This document shows positions 21,656-31,327 of a stretch of 64,000 nt of DNA, in pieces; the first letter of the stretch is position 1, and each line of letters starts with the position of its first letter. A program made the translations under genes and the position numbers. Source of the DNA: Porites lobata (lineage: Eukaryota; Cnidaria; Anthozoa; Scleractinia; Poritidae). The DNA is taken from NCBI GenBank assembly GCA_942486035.1, contig CALNXK010000380.1, positions 102,001-166,000 on the forward strand, written 5' to 3'. The notes under the pieces were generated by a model that was not told the origin of the DNA, ran no database searches, and saw only the letters and a list, made by a program, of their open reading frames with translations.

Positions 21656-21945
21656 CTGGGTGGCAGTAGCGCAGTCGGCTAATTCCTCAACTTAGAGTCT
21701 CCTCTGATCTGACGGGTCACACAGGTGAGTCGGTTCAAAGCCCTGGAAAGCCAAAATAATAATTCTTTCTTCCTCGAAAAAGTTAAAGGAAAGATCAAAG
21801 AAATCGGACTGATCTCGAAATATCTCGAACTAATTTGGCTCTCACCTCGTCAAATAGCCGAATAAAACCGAAAACCTACAGATCTGCGTGCCCAATCTTG
21901 TCAAAAAAATGGCAACTTTGATACATTCCTGAGTGTCGCGAATCC
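21656..21945 (+). mobile_element. Second tRNA-derived SINE type
   Basis: The head at about 21660-21750 has an A-box-like TAGCGCAGTCGGCTAA and a B-box-like GGTTCAAAGCCC, spaced for a tRNA with a long variable arm (Leu or Ser type). The tail at 21765-21945 is repeated upstream. Head and tail differ from the 4381 family, so this is a distinct SINE. Confidence 0.6.
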
Positions 21946-22823
21946 TTTACTTCGCGCTCCGCCGAAGTAATAAAGATTTGCTTTTATTGTACTTTATGCA
22001 CAGCGAAATATCAGAGTATACAGTTTTCAGTTCAACTAAGTTTTAGTTCTAAATGAGCTCGTTATCATGTACTTTTTACCATCTTAAACGGACTGCTGTC
22101 CTTTATTATAAAACATTGAATTGTTACTTTATTGTTATGTATCTCAGCTGATGATTAAGATCTAATGTTAAGTTCTCTATGCCATAACTTTTATTATCAA
22201 TGTGAATAGGGGTTCATGCAGTAAAAACCCTCGTTGCTTGTCAAATGTTCGCTTGCTTTTGATTTAGTATATCAATTTAATTATTTTCATTGCTGAAATT
22301 AAAAACTGTCACATTCTTTGTAGTTCGTGGATTTTTGAAAAAGTTGTGTCCGCTTATGCCTCCCTATCGATCACTACAGATCATTCTTGCCACTTATAAA
22401 TTACAACACTAACAAAAATTCGGAGATTTCACCTCGTCCAGCTATTGTCAATGACATCCCCTTGTATTCCTACAATTAATATAGATTACTTTATGACGCT
22501 GTTGTGTAAGGTGATCAGCTTTGAGCAGAGACGAAATATACCGTGGCATGGTTAATACAGACATGCCATGACGTATGTATTATCTGGGACTCACTGGGTG
22601 TCGGTATTAAGTTGTCTCTCTGGAAAAAAGTCACGGACACATGATATATTTGGCATGAAGCATAAAGGGGACAAAGTGGAGGAAGGGACAGGAACAATGA
22701 CTGAAGCAAAATGCCAAGGAAGTGAAACGCGTTGAGTAGGAGGCAGAAAATTAATCAAAGAACTACAAACACGGGAATGAATGATAGACGTATCAAAATC
22801 AAATGTGTCGTGCGTTCTCTTTT
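21946..22823. other. Unassigned AT-rich DNA
   Basis: No gene or repeat recognised. A 64-codon minus frame at 22515-22709 has no domain. Confidence 0.45.
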
Positions 22824-23932
22824 GAGTAGTCTACTATGTTAAAACTTAACCCCGTCGGTGGATAGGTAAGGATAGTTTAGGGATAGGTAAATCATTGATA
22901 TGCATAAGTGCCTAGTCTATGACGTCAACTCGGAAAGAAGTGCGTTCCTCCATACTAATTAAGTGCCTAGTCACTGCCTTCCTGCATATTAATTATGTGC
23001 CTAGTCAGTGTCTTGCTAGCAGGGTAAAAATGCCTTCCTGCATACTGATTCGGTATAGGTTTACTATTGAGCGTCTCTCTACTTCAATAGAAACAATAGG
23101 CTTGCCTAGACTTACCCGGTAAGTAACTTGAGCCTGGTTTTCGGACCGTCTATTAAAAGGAAAATAGGAGCGATCACCTAGCAACGCGAGAAACGGCTTC
23201 CTATATCTTATTTAGCGCTAAAACTCGGATATATAAACAAAACACACTCACATATACACAAATTGGAGCTGAAAACGCTTCATTTCAAGTTTGTCTGACT
23301 ATTACAGAACCGTTTTGTCCCATCTATCTCGAGGAAATGAAAAACTATTAAAGTCTCAGCGTTTCACGCACCGTTAGTCAGTTAATTATGCGAGTTCACA
23401 AGCCCACCGTTGCATACAAATTAGTTCTACAGGAAAAACCCCAAGAGAGAACCTTGACTTACTATTATAAAAACATAAAATAACTTAACAAAGATCACTT
23501 GAAACACGCGACTCATAATTGCTAGCAATAAAATCAAACACGAGATACCGTTTTAAAAACCAATAACAAAAAGAGTCCAATACACAGCGATTTGAAAGAA
23601 AAAGGAATGAAAATTAATCCTTTGACTGACTATTACAAATCCGTTTTTTTCCGTTCTATTTCGAGGAATAGTAAATAATCCTTCCGTGTCTACAAAATTT
23701 CCCTATGGCCTCTAAGCCAAGAGTTCGACTTTCTTTGTTTCTTTCGGTTTGTCTTGTTCTTTGTAGTTGATCTTTTAGCTTTTGCTTTAAAAGAAGCTTC
23801 ATTTCTTCGTGATCTTGACAGTTCGTACACTGTTTCTTGTGTCTGCACTGGATTGCGAGTACTAGTTGAGTGATTTTTTCCGGAATTATCCGCTTCACTT
23901 TCGTAAATGACGACTTTAACTTTAGGCTGTAG
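22824..23932 (+). repeat. Left arm of foldback element
   Basis: Reverse complement of 24990-26095. It encodes on the minus strand a Lys/Arg-rich frame (IIPEKITQLVLAIQ... to HGRIIYYSSK, 23656-23898), mirrored in the other arm. The duplicated frame is a consequence of arm identity. Confidence 0.9.
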
Positions 23933-24113
23933 TTTCGCCTCTTGTAAATACTATCTTCGCTGTATGCATGTGGTCTAACTGATGAACATCCGCGAGATGG
24001 TTAGCTAATCTGACAAGGTACTTCGCCCCGCACGATGAAATCGGACAGTTTCTGCAAACTCTCTTGTAAACCATGTTGACAGTTCGATGACTGAATACAA
24101 ATGACATCTTCAT
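23922..24113 (-). CDS. Small ORF with a C2H2-like zinc-finger motif
   Basis: A 63-codon frame at the junction of loop and left arm. It contains CPISSCGAKYLVRLANHLAD followed by VHQL, matching a C-x4-C-x12-H-x4-H zinc-finger spacing. It ends at a stop just before the Lys/Arg-rich frame of the arm; a frameshift or splice could join them into one basic DNA-binding protein. I do not recognise the family. DNA-binding transposon protein is an inference from location. Confidence 0.4.
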   Translation of the reverse strand: MKMSFVFSHRTVNMVYKRVCRNCPISSCGAKYLVRLANHLADVHQLDHMHTAKIVFTRGETTA

Positions 24114-24120
24114 CGCAAAT

Positions 24121-24235
24121 AGTCAGGTTATATAGACTGTCAGAAAGGCCAAACACAGGCCAGAAAGGCCATAACAGGCCTGAAAGGCCAAAACCAGGCC
24201 AAAAGGGACAAAAGGAGACAAACGGGCCATTTCTA
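24121..24235. repeat. AGGCC-rich degenerate repeat
   Basis: AGGCC recurs about seven times in ~75 bp (AGAAAGGCC, ACAGGCC, TGAAAGGCC, CCAGGCC), then grades into GGGACAAAAGG. It lies in the loop of the foldback element and could bind a protein or simply be a decayed minisatellite. Confidence 0.5.
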
Positions 24236-24558
24236 GTCATGTGTCTTTATTTTTTCTCAGACACACGCGTGGGTGTCGCGCGTCGCTAGTCACGCAACAG
24301 CTCTCAACATTGGAATCATCATCTTTATTAAGTGTAATCACAAATAACAGTGCCTAATTAGAAAAGTTTTGACCGTGAATTAGTAACTGGTTTTTCAAAT
24401 TTCAGATTTTTTTTATTTATTGTACAAGTTTACTATTATTGTTATTATTTTCAAGTCAGCAATAAAACATTCTTAAAGTTTGGTTGTTTACAGTTTTTAT
24501 TGAAACGCAACAATACAAAGGTCCAGGAAAAAATAATTCTATAACATTCATAGTTGGA

Positions 24559-24972
24559 CTAGTCTTCATCTTGTGGAATGGGCTGCTTTTGATACAGTCG
24601 ATTGAGTAAGAATTTTCGCTTATCGATCGCTAGTTCTGTCGATTCCAACCAATCGAATCCTTCTGTATCTATCAGTTCTTTTTGGGTTTCAATCACTTTT
24701 TTGAAGGTGGGGTCTTTTTTCATTGCACGCATCCACTCTAGATTCTCTAAGAGTACTTTTCTTAGCTCTTTTCTGTAAACAGGAAGAAAAGCGTTCTCGG
24801 CTTTCACGCGGGCCACATTTTCTGAATCTCCGTCCCCTTCATACTCATTGATCAATGGGTTGAGCTGGGTCTTACGGCGTTTCTCGGCTTCATCAAGAAT
24901 GTGTAACCAAGGCGCTAAGTTTCCTACTTCTTCTTGGGAAGACTCCGTTCCTTGGCTAGAGACTTCGCTTTC
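24559..24972 (-). CDS. Hypothetical 137 aa ORF inside foldback element
   Basis: Open from just after a TAA at 24973-24975 to a stop at 24559. The frame starts close to the inner edge of the right arm. It reads LAPWLHILDEAEKRRKTQLN, then a charged helical stretch with LENLEWMRAMKKDPTFKKVI and a C-terminal DKRKFLLNRLY. Mostly alpha-helical, acidic/basic, with no catalytic motif seen. The first in-frame ATG is at 24853-24855, giving 98 aa. Composition and length argue for real coding, but I cannot name the family. It is the best candidate for a self-encoded function of the element. Confidence 0.5.
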   Translation of the reverse strand, partial: ESEVSSQGTESSQEEVGNLAPWLHILDEAEKRRKTQLNPLINEYEGDGDSENVARVKAENAFLPVYRKELRKVLLENLEWMRAMKKDPTFKKVIETQKELIDTEGFDWLESTELAIDKRKFLLNRLYQKQPIPQDED

Positions 24973-24989
24973 TTAGGATCGAGAAATCG

Positions 24990-26095
24990 CTACAGCCTAA
25001 AGTTAAAGTCGTCATTTACGAAAGTGAAGCGGATAATTCCGGAAAAAATCACTCAACTAGGACTCGCAATCCAGTGCAGACACAAGAAACAGTGTACGAA
25101 CTGTCAAGATCACGAAGAAATGAAGCTTCTTTTAAAGCAAAAGCTAAAAGAACAACTACAAAGAACAAGACAAACCGAAAGAAACAAAGAAAGTCGAACT
25201 CTTGGCTTAGAGGCCATAGGGAAATTGTGTAGACACGGAAGGATTATTTATTATTCCTCGAAATAGAACGGAAAAAACGGATTTGTAATAGTCAGTCAAA
25301 GGATTAATTTTCATTCCTTTTTCTTTCAAATCGCTGTGTATTGGACTCTTTTTGTTATTGGTTTTTAAAACGGTATCTCGTGTTTGATTTTATTGCTAGC
25401 AATTATGAGTCGCGTGTTTCAAGTGATCTTTGTTAAGTTATTTTATGTTTTTATAATAGTAAGTCAAGGTTCTCTCTTGGGGTTTTTCCTGTAGAACTAA
25501 TTTGTATGCAACGGTGGGCTTGTGAACTCGCATAATTAACTGACTAACGGTGCGTGAAACGCTGAGACTAGTAGTTTTTCATTTCCTCGAGATAGATGGG
25601 ACAAAACGGTTCTGTAATAGTCAGACAAACTTGAAATAAAGCGTTTTCAGCTCCAATTTGTGTATATGTGAGTGTGTTTTGTTTATATATCCGAGTTTTA
25701 GCGCTAAATAAGATATAGGAAGCCGTTTCTCGCGTTGCTAGGTGATCGCTCCTATTTTCCTTTTAATAGACGGTCCGAAAACCAGGCTCAAGTTACTTAC
25801 AGGGCAAGTCTAGGCAAGCCTATTGTTTCTATTGAAGTAGAGAGACGCTCATTAGTAAACCTATACTGAATAAGTATGCAGGAAGGCATTTTTACGCTGC
25901 TAGTAAGACACTGACTAGGCACATAATTAATATGCAGGAAGGCAGTGACTAGGCTCTTAATTAGTATGGAGGAACGCACTTCTTTCCGAGGTGACGTCAT
26001 AGACTAGGCACTTATGCATATTAATGATTTACCTATCCCTAAACTATCCTTACCTATCCACCGACGGGGTTAAGTTTCAACATAGTAGACTACTC
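24990..26095 (-). repeat. Right arm of foldback element
   Basis: Reverse complement of 22824-23932. The open frame at 24934-25266 (+) begins in the loop and reads into this arm, giving the same Lys/Arg-rich polypeptide as the left arm with few substitutions. Confidence 0.9.
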
Positions 26096-26499
26096 TTGGA
26101 ACACAGAAAAGTGTCTGTTGTCCACATTACCAGCGTGCGTACTAAGCAGGTTAATTTCAAAGAAAACACATGAGCTTTTTATATATGGGTGTCCTAGGGA
26201 GCGGGTGTCCGTAGAGCGGGGTACCACTGTATTGACTTGCACATAATTATTCATAACCATTTTTGCGTTTTGAAAAAACTAAATGGTTCAGTATAATGCA
26301 TTACTTAGTTGCACGATTCTGCTGACAATACAGTGTGCCATAAATTCACCATAATGGAGGAAGTGTTGTCCAGTGGAAATTATGTTCACTATCACGATTT
26401 ACTTGGCGTCAAAAAACACAGGTTGTACAGAGGCGTCTAGATTATTGGCTTATAAGCGACAGTTTGCAAAATGAGATAATTTCAGATTAAAAACAATCT
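26096..26499. other. Unassigned AT-rich DNA
   Basis: Between the foldback element and the LINE. No feature recognised. Confidence 0.45.
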
Positions 26500-28732
26500 T
26501 CAATGAAAACAGACCATTCGGCGATAACCCTTTCAATTAACGGGTTAGATGAAACTGAGAGAGGACGGGATTCCTGGAAATTCAATTCGAACTTAGTAAA
26601 TGACTCGGACTACTGTGTAGTTCAACTACTGAATATGTGAATTGGTTAGAGGAATTTAAAGAGGTTCAGGATAAGCGTGTTTTATGGGATTTAATTAAAT
26701 ACAAAATAAGACAGCGAACAATCACATACAGTAAAGGTAAACCCCTTGAAAGAAGAGCAAAACTAAAAAAGGTGGAAGATAAACTGAAGGAATGTACAGA
26801 AAAACGTAATATCGATCCAAATAGTGGAAATCTCGAGGAACTGGAGTGTCTTCAAACAGAATATGATCAATTATACGATTACATTACACAAGGGCAACCA
26901 TTCACTCGAGGGCAACGTGGTATGAAATGGATGAGAAAAACAACAAATATTTTTAATTTGAATTTGGAAAATTCAAATAAAACGAAAAGCAGTGCGCGCA
27001 AAATCTTAACAAGGGATGGAGCATTAACTAGCGACCCAAAAAAGATTATGAATGAATTGGAATTATATTATTCTAATCTCTATGATGGTAGCAGACACGC
27101 AGACTATTTCCCTATTTCCTCGTTTATAAATGATCTCAAAAAAGATCTATCTCCCTATTTCCTCCTTTATAAATGATCTCACCGATGTTCCATATTTAGC
27201 GGAGGAGGAAAGGAACGTTTGCGAGGGTATCCTTAGATATGATGAATGCTGTAATGTATTACAGACGTTCCAAAAGAATAAATCGCCAGGGAACGATGGT
27301 TTAACAGCCGAGTTTTACTTAGCCTTTTGGCCCTTGCTTGGAAAGTTGGTAGTTGATAGTCTGAACTATGCTTTCGAATACGGTGAACTATCAAACTCAC
27401 AGAAACAGGTTGTTATCACCTTAATTGGAAAGAAAGGAAAAGGCAAAAGGTTGGTAAAAAAAATGGCGTCCAATATGTCTTATAAATGTTGATGCTAAAC
27501 TGGCTTCTAAAACTTTGGCAGAGCGTTTGCAAAAGGTGCTTCCTGAAATAATTCATTTTAATGAAAACGCGTTTGTAAAGGGGAGAACAATTTTTGAATC
27601 GATGATGTAATTGAATATGCTAGGTACAAACTAAGATATTCCTGGGATTCTAGTAGCTATAGACTTTGAAAAAGCTTTCGACTCGCTCAATCTTAAATTT
27701 CCTTTAAGAGTATTACATGCATTTAACTTTGGTCCTTCTTTCACTAAGTGGATACGGGTCTTATATGACAACGCCTCTAGCTATGTAATGAACAACGGTT
27801 ATACAACAGGGCCTTTTGCACTAAGTAGGGGAGTAAGGCAGGGAAATCCCCTCTCTCCCTATCTGTTTATAATAGCTTTGGAGACCTTAGCTATAAAGAT
27901 AAGAGACAATGATAGCATTAAGGGCATTACGATACGAGACGAACCTGTTAAACTTTCACTTTTCGCTAATGATATGACCTGCTTTATCAAAGATAGCAGT
28001 TCATATACAAACCTATTCGTTACGCTGAAGACTTTTGGAGAATGTTCTGGTTTAAAAATAAATGATGAAAAAACCGAAGCCTTAGCTTTAGGAAGTAGTA
28101 GACCTCTTTGGGAGCTGAGGGGCATTCTGATTTGCCAAATCTTTTTAACACTATTAAAATTCTAGGCCCTTAGTTTGGCTATGACGCTAAACGATAAGAT
28201 GAATTGAATTTTGGGAATACTTTGAAATCAATTAAGAAGACGATCAATTTGTGGAAATGGCGTGGTCTTTCTCTCTTAGGTAGAATACAAATTATAAAAA
28301 CCTTTGGCATCCCCAAGCTTATGTTTAGAGCGTCGGTGTTGCCAATTTCTAAAGACCTTATCAAAGAAGCCGACTCCCTTTTTTACTATTTTATCTGGAA
28401 TGGTTAAGACAAGGTAAAACGAAATGTGATGATATCGGAAGTTGAGAGGGGTGCCTTAAGTATGCTCGATATTGATTCTATGGTTCGCACTAGACGATTA
28501 TATGTATAAAAAAAATATTTGGAAGACTATAAAAGTCCGTGGAAAGCTTTTTTAAATGAGATTCTTATTCCCTGTTGGTGGGAAGCTCATATTGCATTGT
28601 AACTCAGTTTGATACTTCTAAATTAAGTATTTATCTACCAAGTCTTTACAAGCAATGTTTCGATGCGTGGGCAGAAGTAAACGCAAAAACGCCCAGCTCG
28701 CGAGGTTATTTGGTCTTCTCCGCATTAATAAG
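26500..28732 (+). pseudogene. Decayed L1-like LINE ORF2 (endonuclease end plus reverse transcriptase)
   Basis: Starts inside the APE-type endonuclease (TDHSAITLSI, the SDH motif, near 26510) and continues through the linker (WKFNSNLVNDSDYC). The reverse transcriptase follows: NKSPGNDGLTAEF (~27280), AIDFEKAFDSL (~27660, first catalytic Asp present), RGVRQGNPLSPYLF (~27830), then LFANDM (~27960) where the canonical DD pair has become ND, so polymerase activity is lost. Fingers/thumb follow (LKINDEKTEALALG, WRGLSLLGRIQIIKTFGIPK). Frames change several times with stops at ~26638, 27174, 27490 and 28165. The 5' part (ORF1 and most of the endonuclease) is missing. Gene order and motifs fit the L1/Tx1 group. 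It is interrupted at 28733 by a MITE and resumes at 29614. Confidence 0.88.
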
Positions 28733-29613
28733 GGGCGCTTTCCATTCAACAAAAATTCGGGTTTGAAATTTCGGAAACTTCACGTGGTTAATGGGACGGT
28801 ACATTCCGGTTGGCACAGACCCGACCCAAGCCACCGCGCGTTTTGTTATTGTGGCTTCGCATCACAATCATAATTACGCTCTAAAAGAGAAAAGTAAATA
28901 CTGTTTATATCCTAAAGAACACTCGACTGTCGAAAAGGGGCGGCGGAAAACTAAAGGTGGAGGAATCCTATTTCGTGTAGAAAGCCTATGAATGCAAGTG
29001 AAGGTAAAAAATTCTTGTGAATTGAAGCGATACGTTTCTCAGAATATTCGAACGATTCGAAGCAATTCCTGGAACTGTACGGTAAATAAATTCGGTGTTT
29101 TAGCCAATTTGTATTCAGCCAGGCTTTGTTGTGTTCATTTCAGCTTAATTGATAAATTGCTTTAGTTAAATATCGTCAACAGGTTTCAGACAAATAATAC
29201 GCTGATTCTCACGGACTTTTATACAATTGTAGCTTGATTACACACGCTTTTTTTCACCTACGTGTCGTGTTGCGTCAGTTATTTGACACTGTTAATGGCA
29301 AATATCAAAAATCGAAAAAAATTGCAACTGATTCAAACTATTTGAGATGTCATGCTTTACTCACAGCACTTCACTTTCCATTGGGAACTACTTGGTCTTG
29401 TAAGCAGGATAGAAAAGAGCGGTACTGGGGACAACAATTTTTGGAAATGGAAAGGGACATTTCGGTCCGACCGAACGAAATGACCAGACCGGTCACCGTG
29501 GAACACCTTCAAAGCTGGTCCCGAATATTCCGGTCGGACCAAACCGAAATGGTCCGTTCCATTTGATGAATCAACCGAAATTTCCGGACTTTTGGGTTGA
29601 ATGGAAAGCGCCC
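28733..29613. mobile_element. 881 bp MITE inserted in the LINE
   Basis: Termini GGGCGCTTTCCATTCAAC and complement GTTGAATGGAAAGCGCCC. The 3 bp AAG is found at 28730-28732 and 29614-29616. Excising the element restores one LINE frame (RINK then KSVYRRDIAVLGFKNL). Inside, CTTTCCATT and GGTCCGACCG / CGGTCGGACC inverted motifs recur at 29366-29560. No transposase. Confidence 0.8.
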
Positions 29614-29700
29614 AAGAAGTCTGTGTATCGTAGAGATATTGCAGTTCTAGGGTTTAAAAATTTGCGACTTATTTTCAATCCTGATCAAGGTTTCTTCATT
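29614..29700 (+). pseudogene. LINE C-terminal fragment after the MITE
   Basis: KSVYRRDIAVLGFKNLRLIF continues the frame interrupted at 28732 and resembles the region downstream of RT in L1-type ORF2. The end of homology is not sharp. Confidence 0.5.
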
Positions 29701-31030
29701 ATGGGTATTATTAACGTTATGCCTACCAGCTGACGCTTGACAATTAAGGGGCAGTCTCCCTAAAAGCGTTCCACTCGATTTCGGACTCGACAAAGCTTTT
29801 GCCTTATATTTTTGCCATCAATACTACTATCCATCTTAATAACGAGATCTCCATATTTCTTCACATGATACGAAAGCCGATATTAAGTTCATCTTCCATA
29901 GTGTACGTTTAGGGTTGTCCAGCTCCGCAAATATTCTCCAAATAGCAGATGTCGCCCTTCGAGTTGTCTTCTTGCTGTTCTTGCCATGTTTTTAGCTATT
30001 TTTTCGCCTAGTTCTTACTCTTGAAACGAGTGAATTGTCGGCCATTTTTCAAGTTCACAACCAAAACAACTCAACCTCGTCCCCAGGTCTTCTCGGTTAA
30101 CGGTGCATTAACCTGTAAGAACGCTCCATTTTTGACGTCATTTCCTCGCCAAACACAAAATTCTTCCAAATTTGGTCATCAGTAACTGGTTATGGTGAAT
30201 TAACCGTGTGCTTTTAGCCAATCAGAATCGGGGAAATATTTTGAATGAATAATAACGATCGTTTAAAAGTACTTCGGGTCATCAAATCCCAGACTATTTG
30301 CACTCATTTGGAAGCATATTGCCTCTTCTTACTGTTCCAATACCATTTAGCCATTATCTTTCGGTAATCAGCAAAAACTGGTCGTCTTTATTTCACTAAT
30401 CCAATTAAGAAAGCAAAATGCAGGAATAATAAATGCCTCAAAATCATCAGAAAATTCTCCAAAGTGGCACCTGAGTCAGACCTAAAAACATGTTTTAGTT
30501 AAAGATTAATAGCCATTTTGTCAAGTTATACAATAAAATTTGTGGCACATCGCGATTCAAAATTGAAGGTTTCAACTCAAATTTAGTCAAATGTTTAATC
30601 TGCGTTGCGTGACAGTACCGGCCGCTGTCACAGCAAAATCCTCAGTTATTCAAATACTTGCCACTTTTAAGTAAGATATGCTTCATTTTCCCTCCAAAAC
30701 TATATTAAAATTCCCTTTTTCCCTTTGCCAATGATATACATTGTTCAAAAATTAGTTCAGCAAGTAAAATATACCTTTCCAAGTTTCATTTAATTTCCCA
30801 CTGCCCCGAACATTCGCGTTATTTTAAAGTCTATTATGTGAAGACGGAAAAATATCGTTTCAGAACCAAACCTCTTCTAGTTTAAAATGTGGCCCAGTCT
30901 GAAAAAGCTGTACTGACCAGAAGTTACTCCGATCCATCACATTTTGAAATCGAACGTTAGAAGAAAACTATATTTCCCACTACTTAAATAAATATGCGCG
31001 AACAGGTCAGAAAATGTTTCACTAGTACTT
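29701..31030. other. Unassigned AT-rich DNA
   Basis: No gene recognised. Contains CTCAACCTCGTCCCCAGG at ~30070, whose inverted form occurs at ~53,785, so it includes a dispersed-repeat fragment. Confidence 0.45.
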
Positions 31031-31293
31031 CGCCCCATGTAAGGGTATCCGAATTCAAGAATCTGGGAAATTCTTGCTTGTAGAATCCAAAATCCGGGAC
31101 AATTTTGCTCCTGTATCCGGAAACCAAGGCTTTGGAATCCAGAATAGAGCGCAAGTACTCCGAAATGCCACTAAGGCATGGAATCCACAATCCACGTTCC
31201 ACTGAAAAAGACTGGAGTCCAGCACCCGGAATCCACAATTCACGGAATGGGATCCAGAAACCAAGACTGTCTTGTATTCCTTAACATGGGGCG
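31031..31293. mobile_element. MITE with CGCCCCATGT termini and GGAATCCA words
   Basis: 263 bp between CGCCCCATGTAAGG and the complement of CGCCCCATGTTAAGG. GGAATCCA / TGGATTCC and TCCAGAA words recur through the interior. Minus frames at 30984-31264 come from this repetitiveness. Confidence 0.7.
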
Positions 31294-31327
31294 ATAGTAT
31301 TGGACTGAGAACGGCAAGTTACTATAA

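Larger units (their letters stand above)
22824..26095. mobile_element. 3.27 kb foldback element with ~1.1 kb terminal inverted repeats
   Basis: The left arm (22824-23932) and right arm (24990-26095) are reverse complements over nearly their whole length, with only scattered differences. Outer ends read GAGTAGTCTACTATGTT / complement; inner ends meet at CTACAGCCTAAAGTTAAAG. Arm coordinates sum to a near-constant 48,919-48,922, so there is almost no net indel. The ~1,057 bp loop holds two minus-strand ORFs and an AGGCC-rich repeat. No clean target-site duplication is visible; the outermost 11 bp are themselves palindromic, which hides the junction. Confidence 0.9.

Noticed and set aside
22824..26095. 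Two independent elements inserted in inverted orientation
   Set aside because: The arms match end to end with constant coordinate sum and meet at sharp inner edges around a unique loop, which fits one foldback element better.
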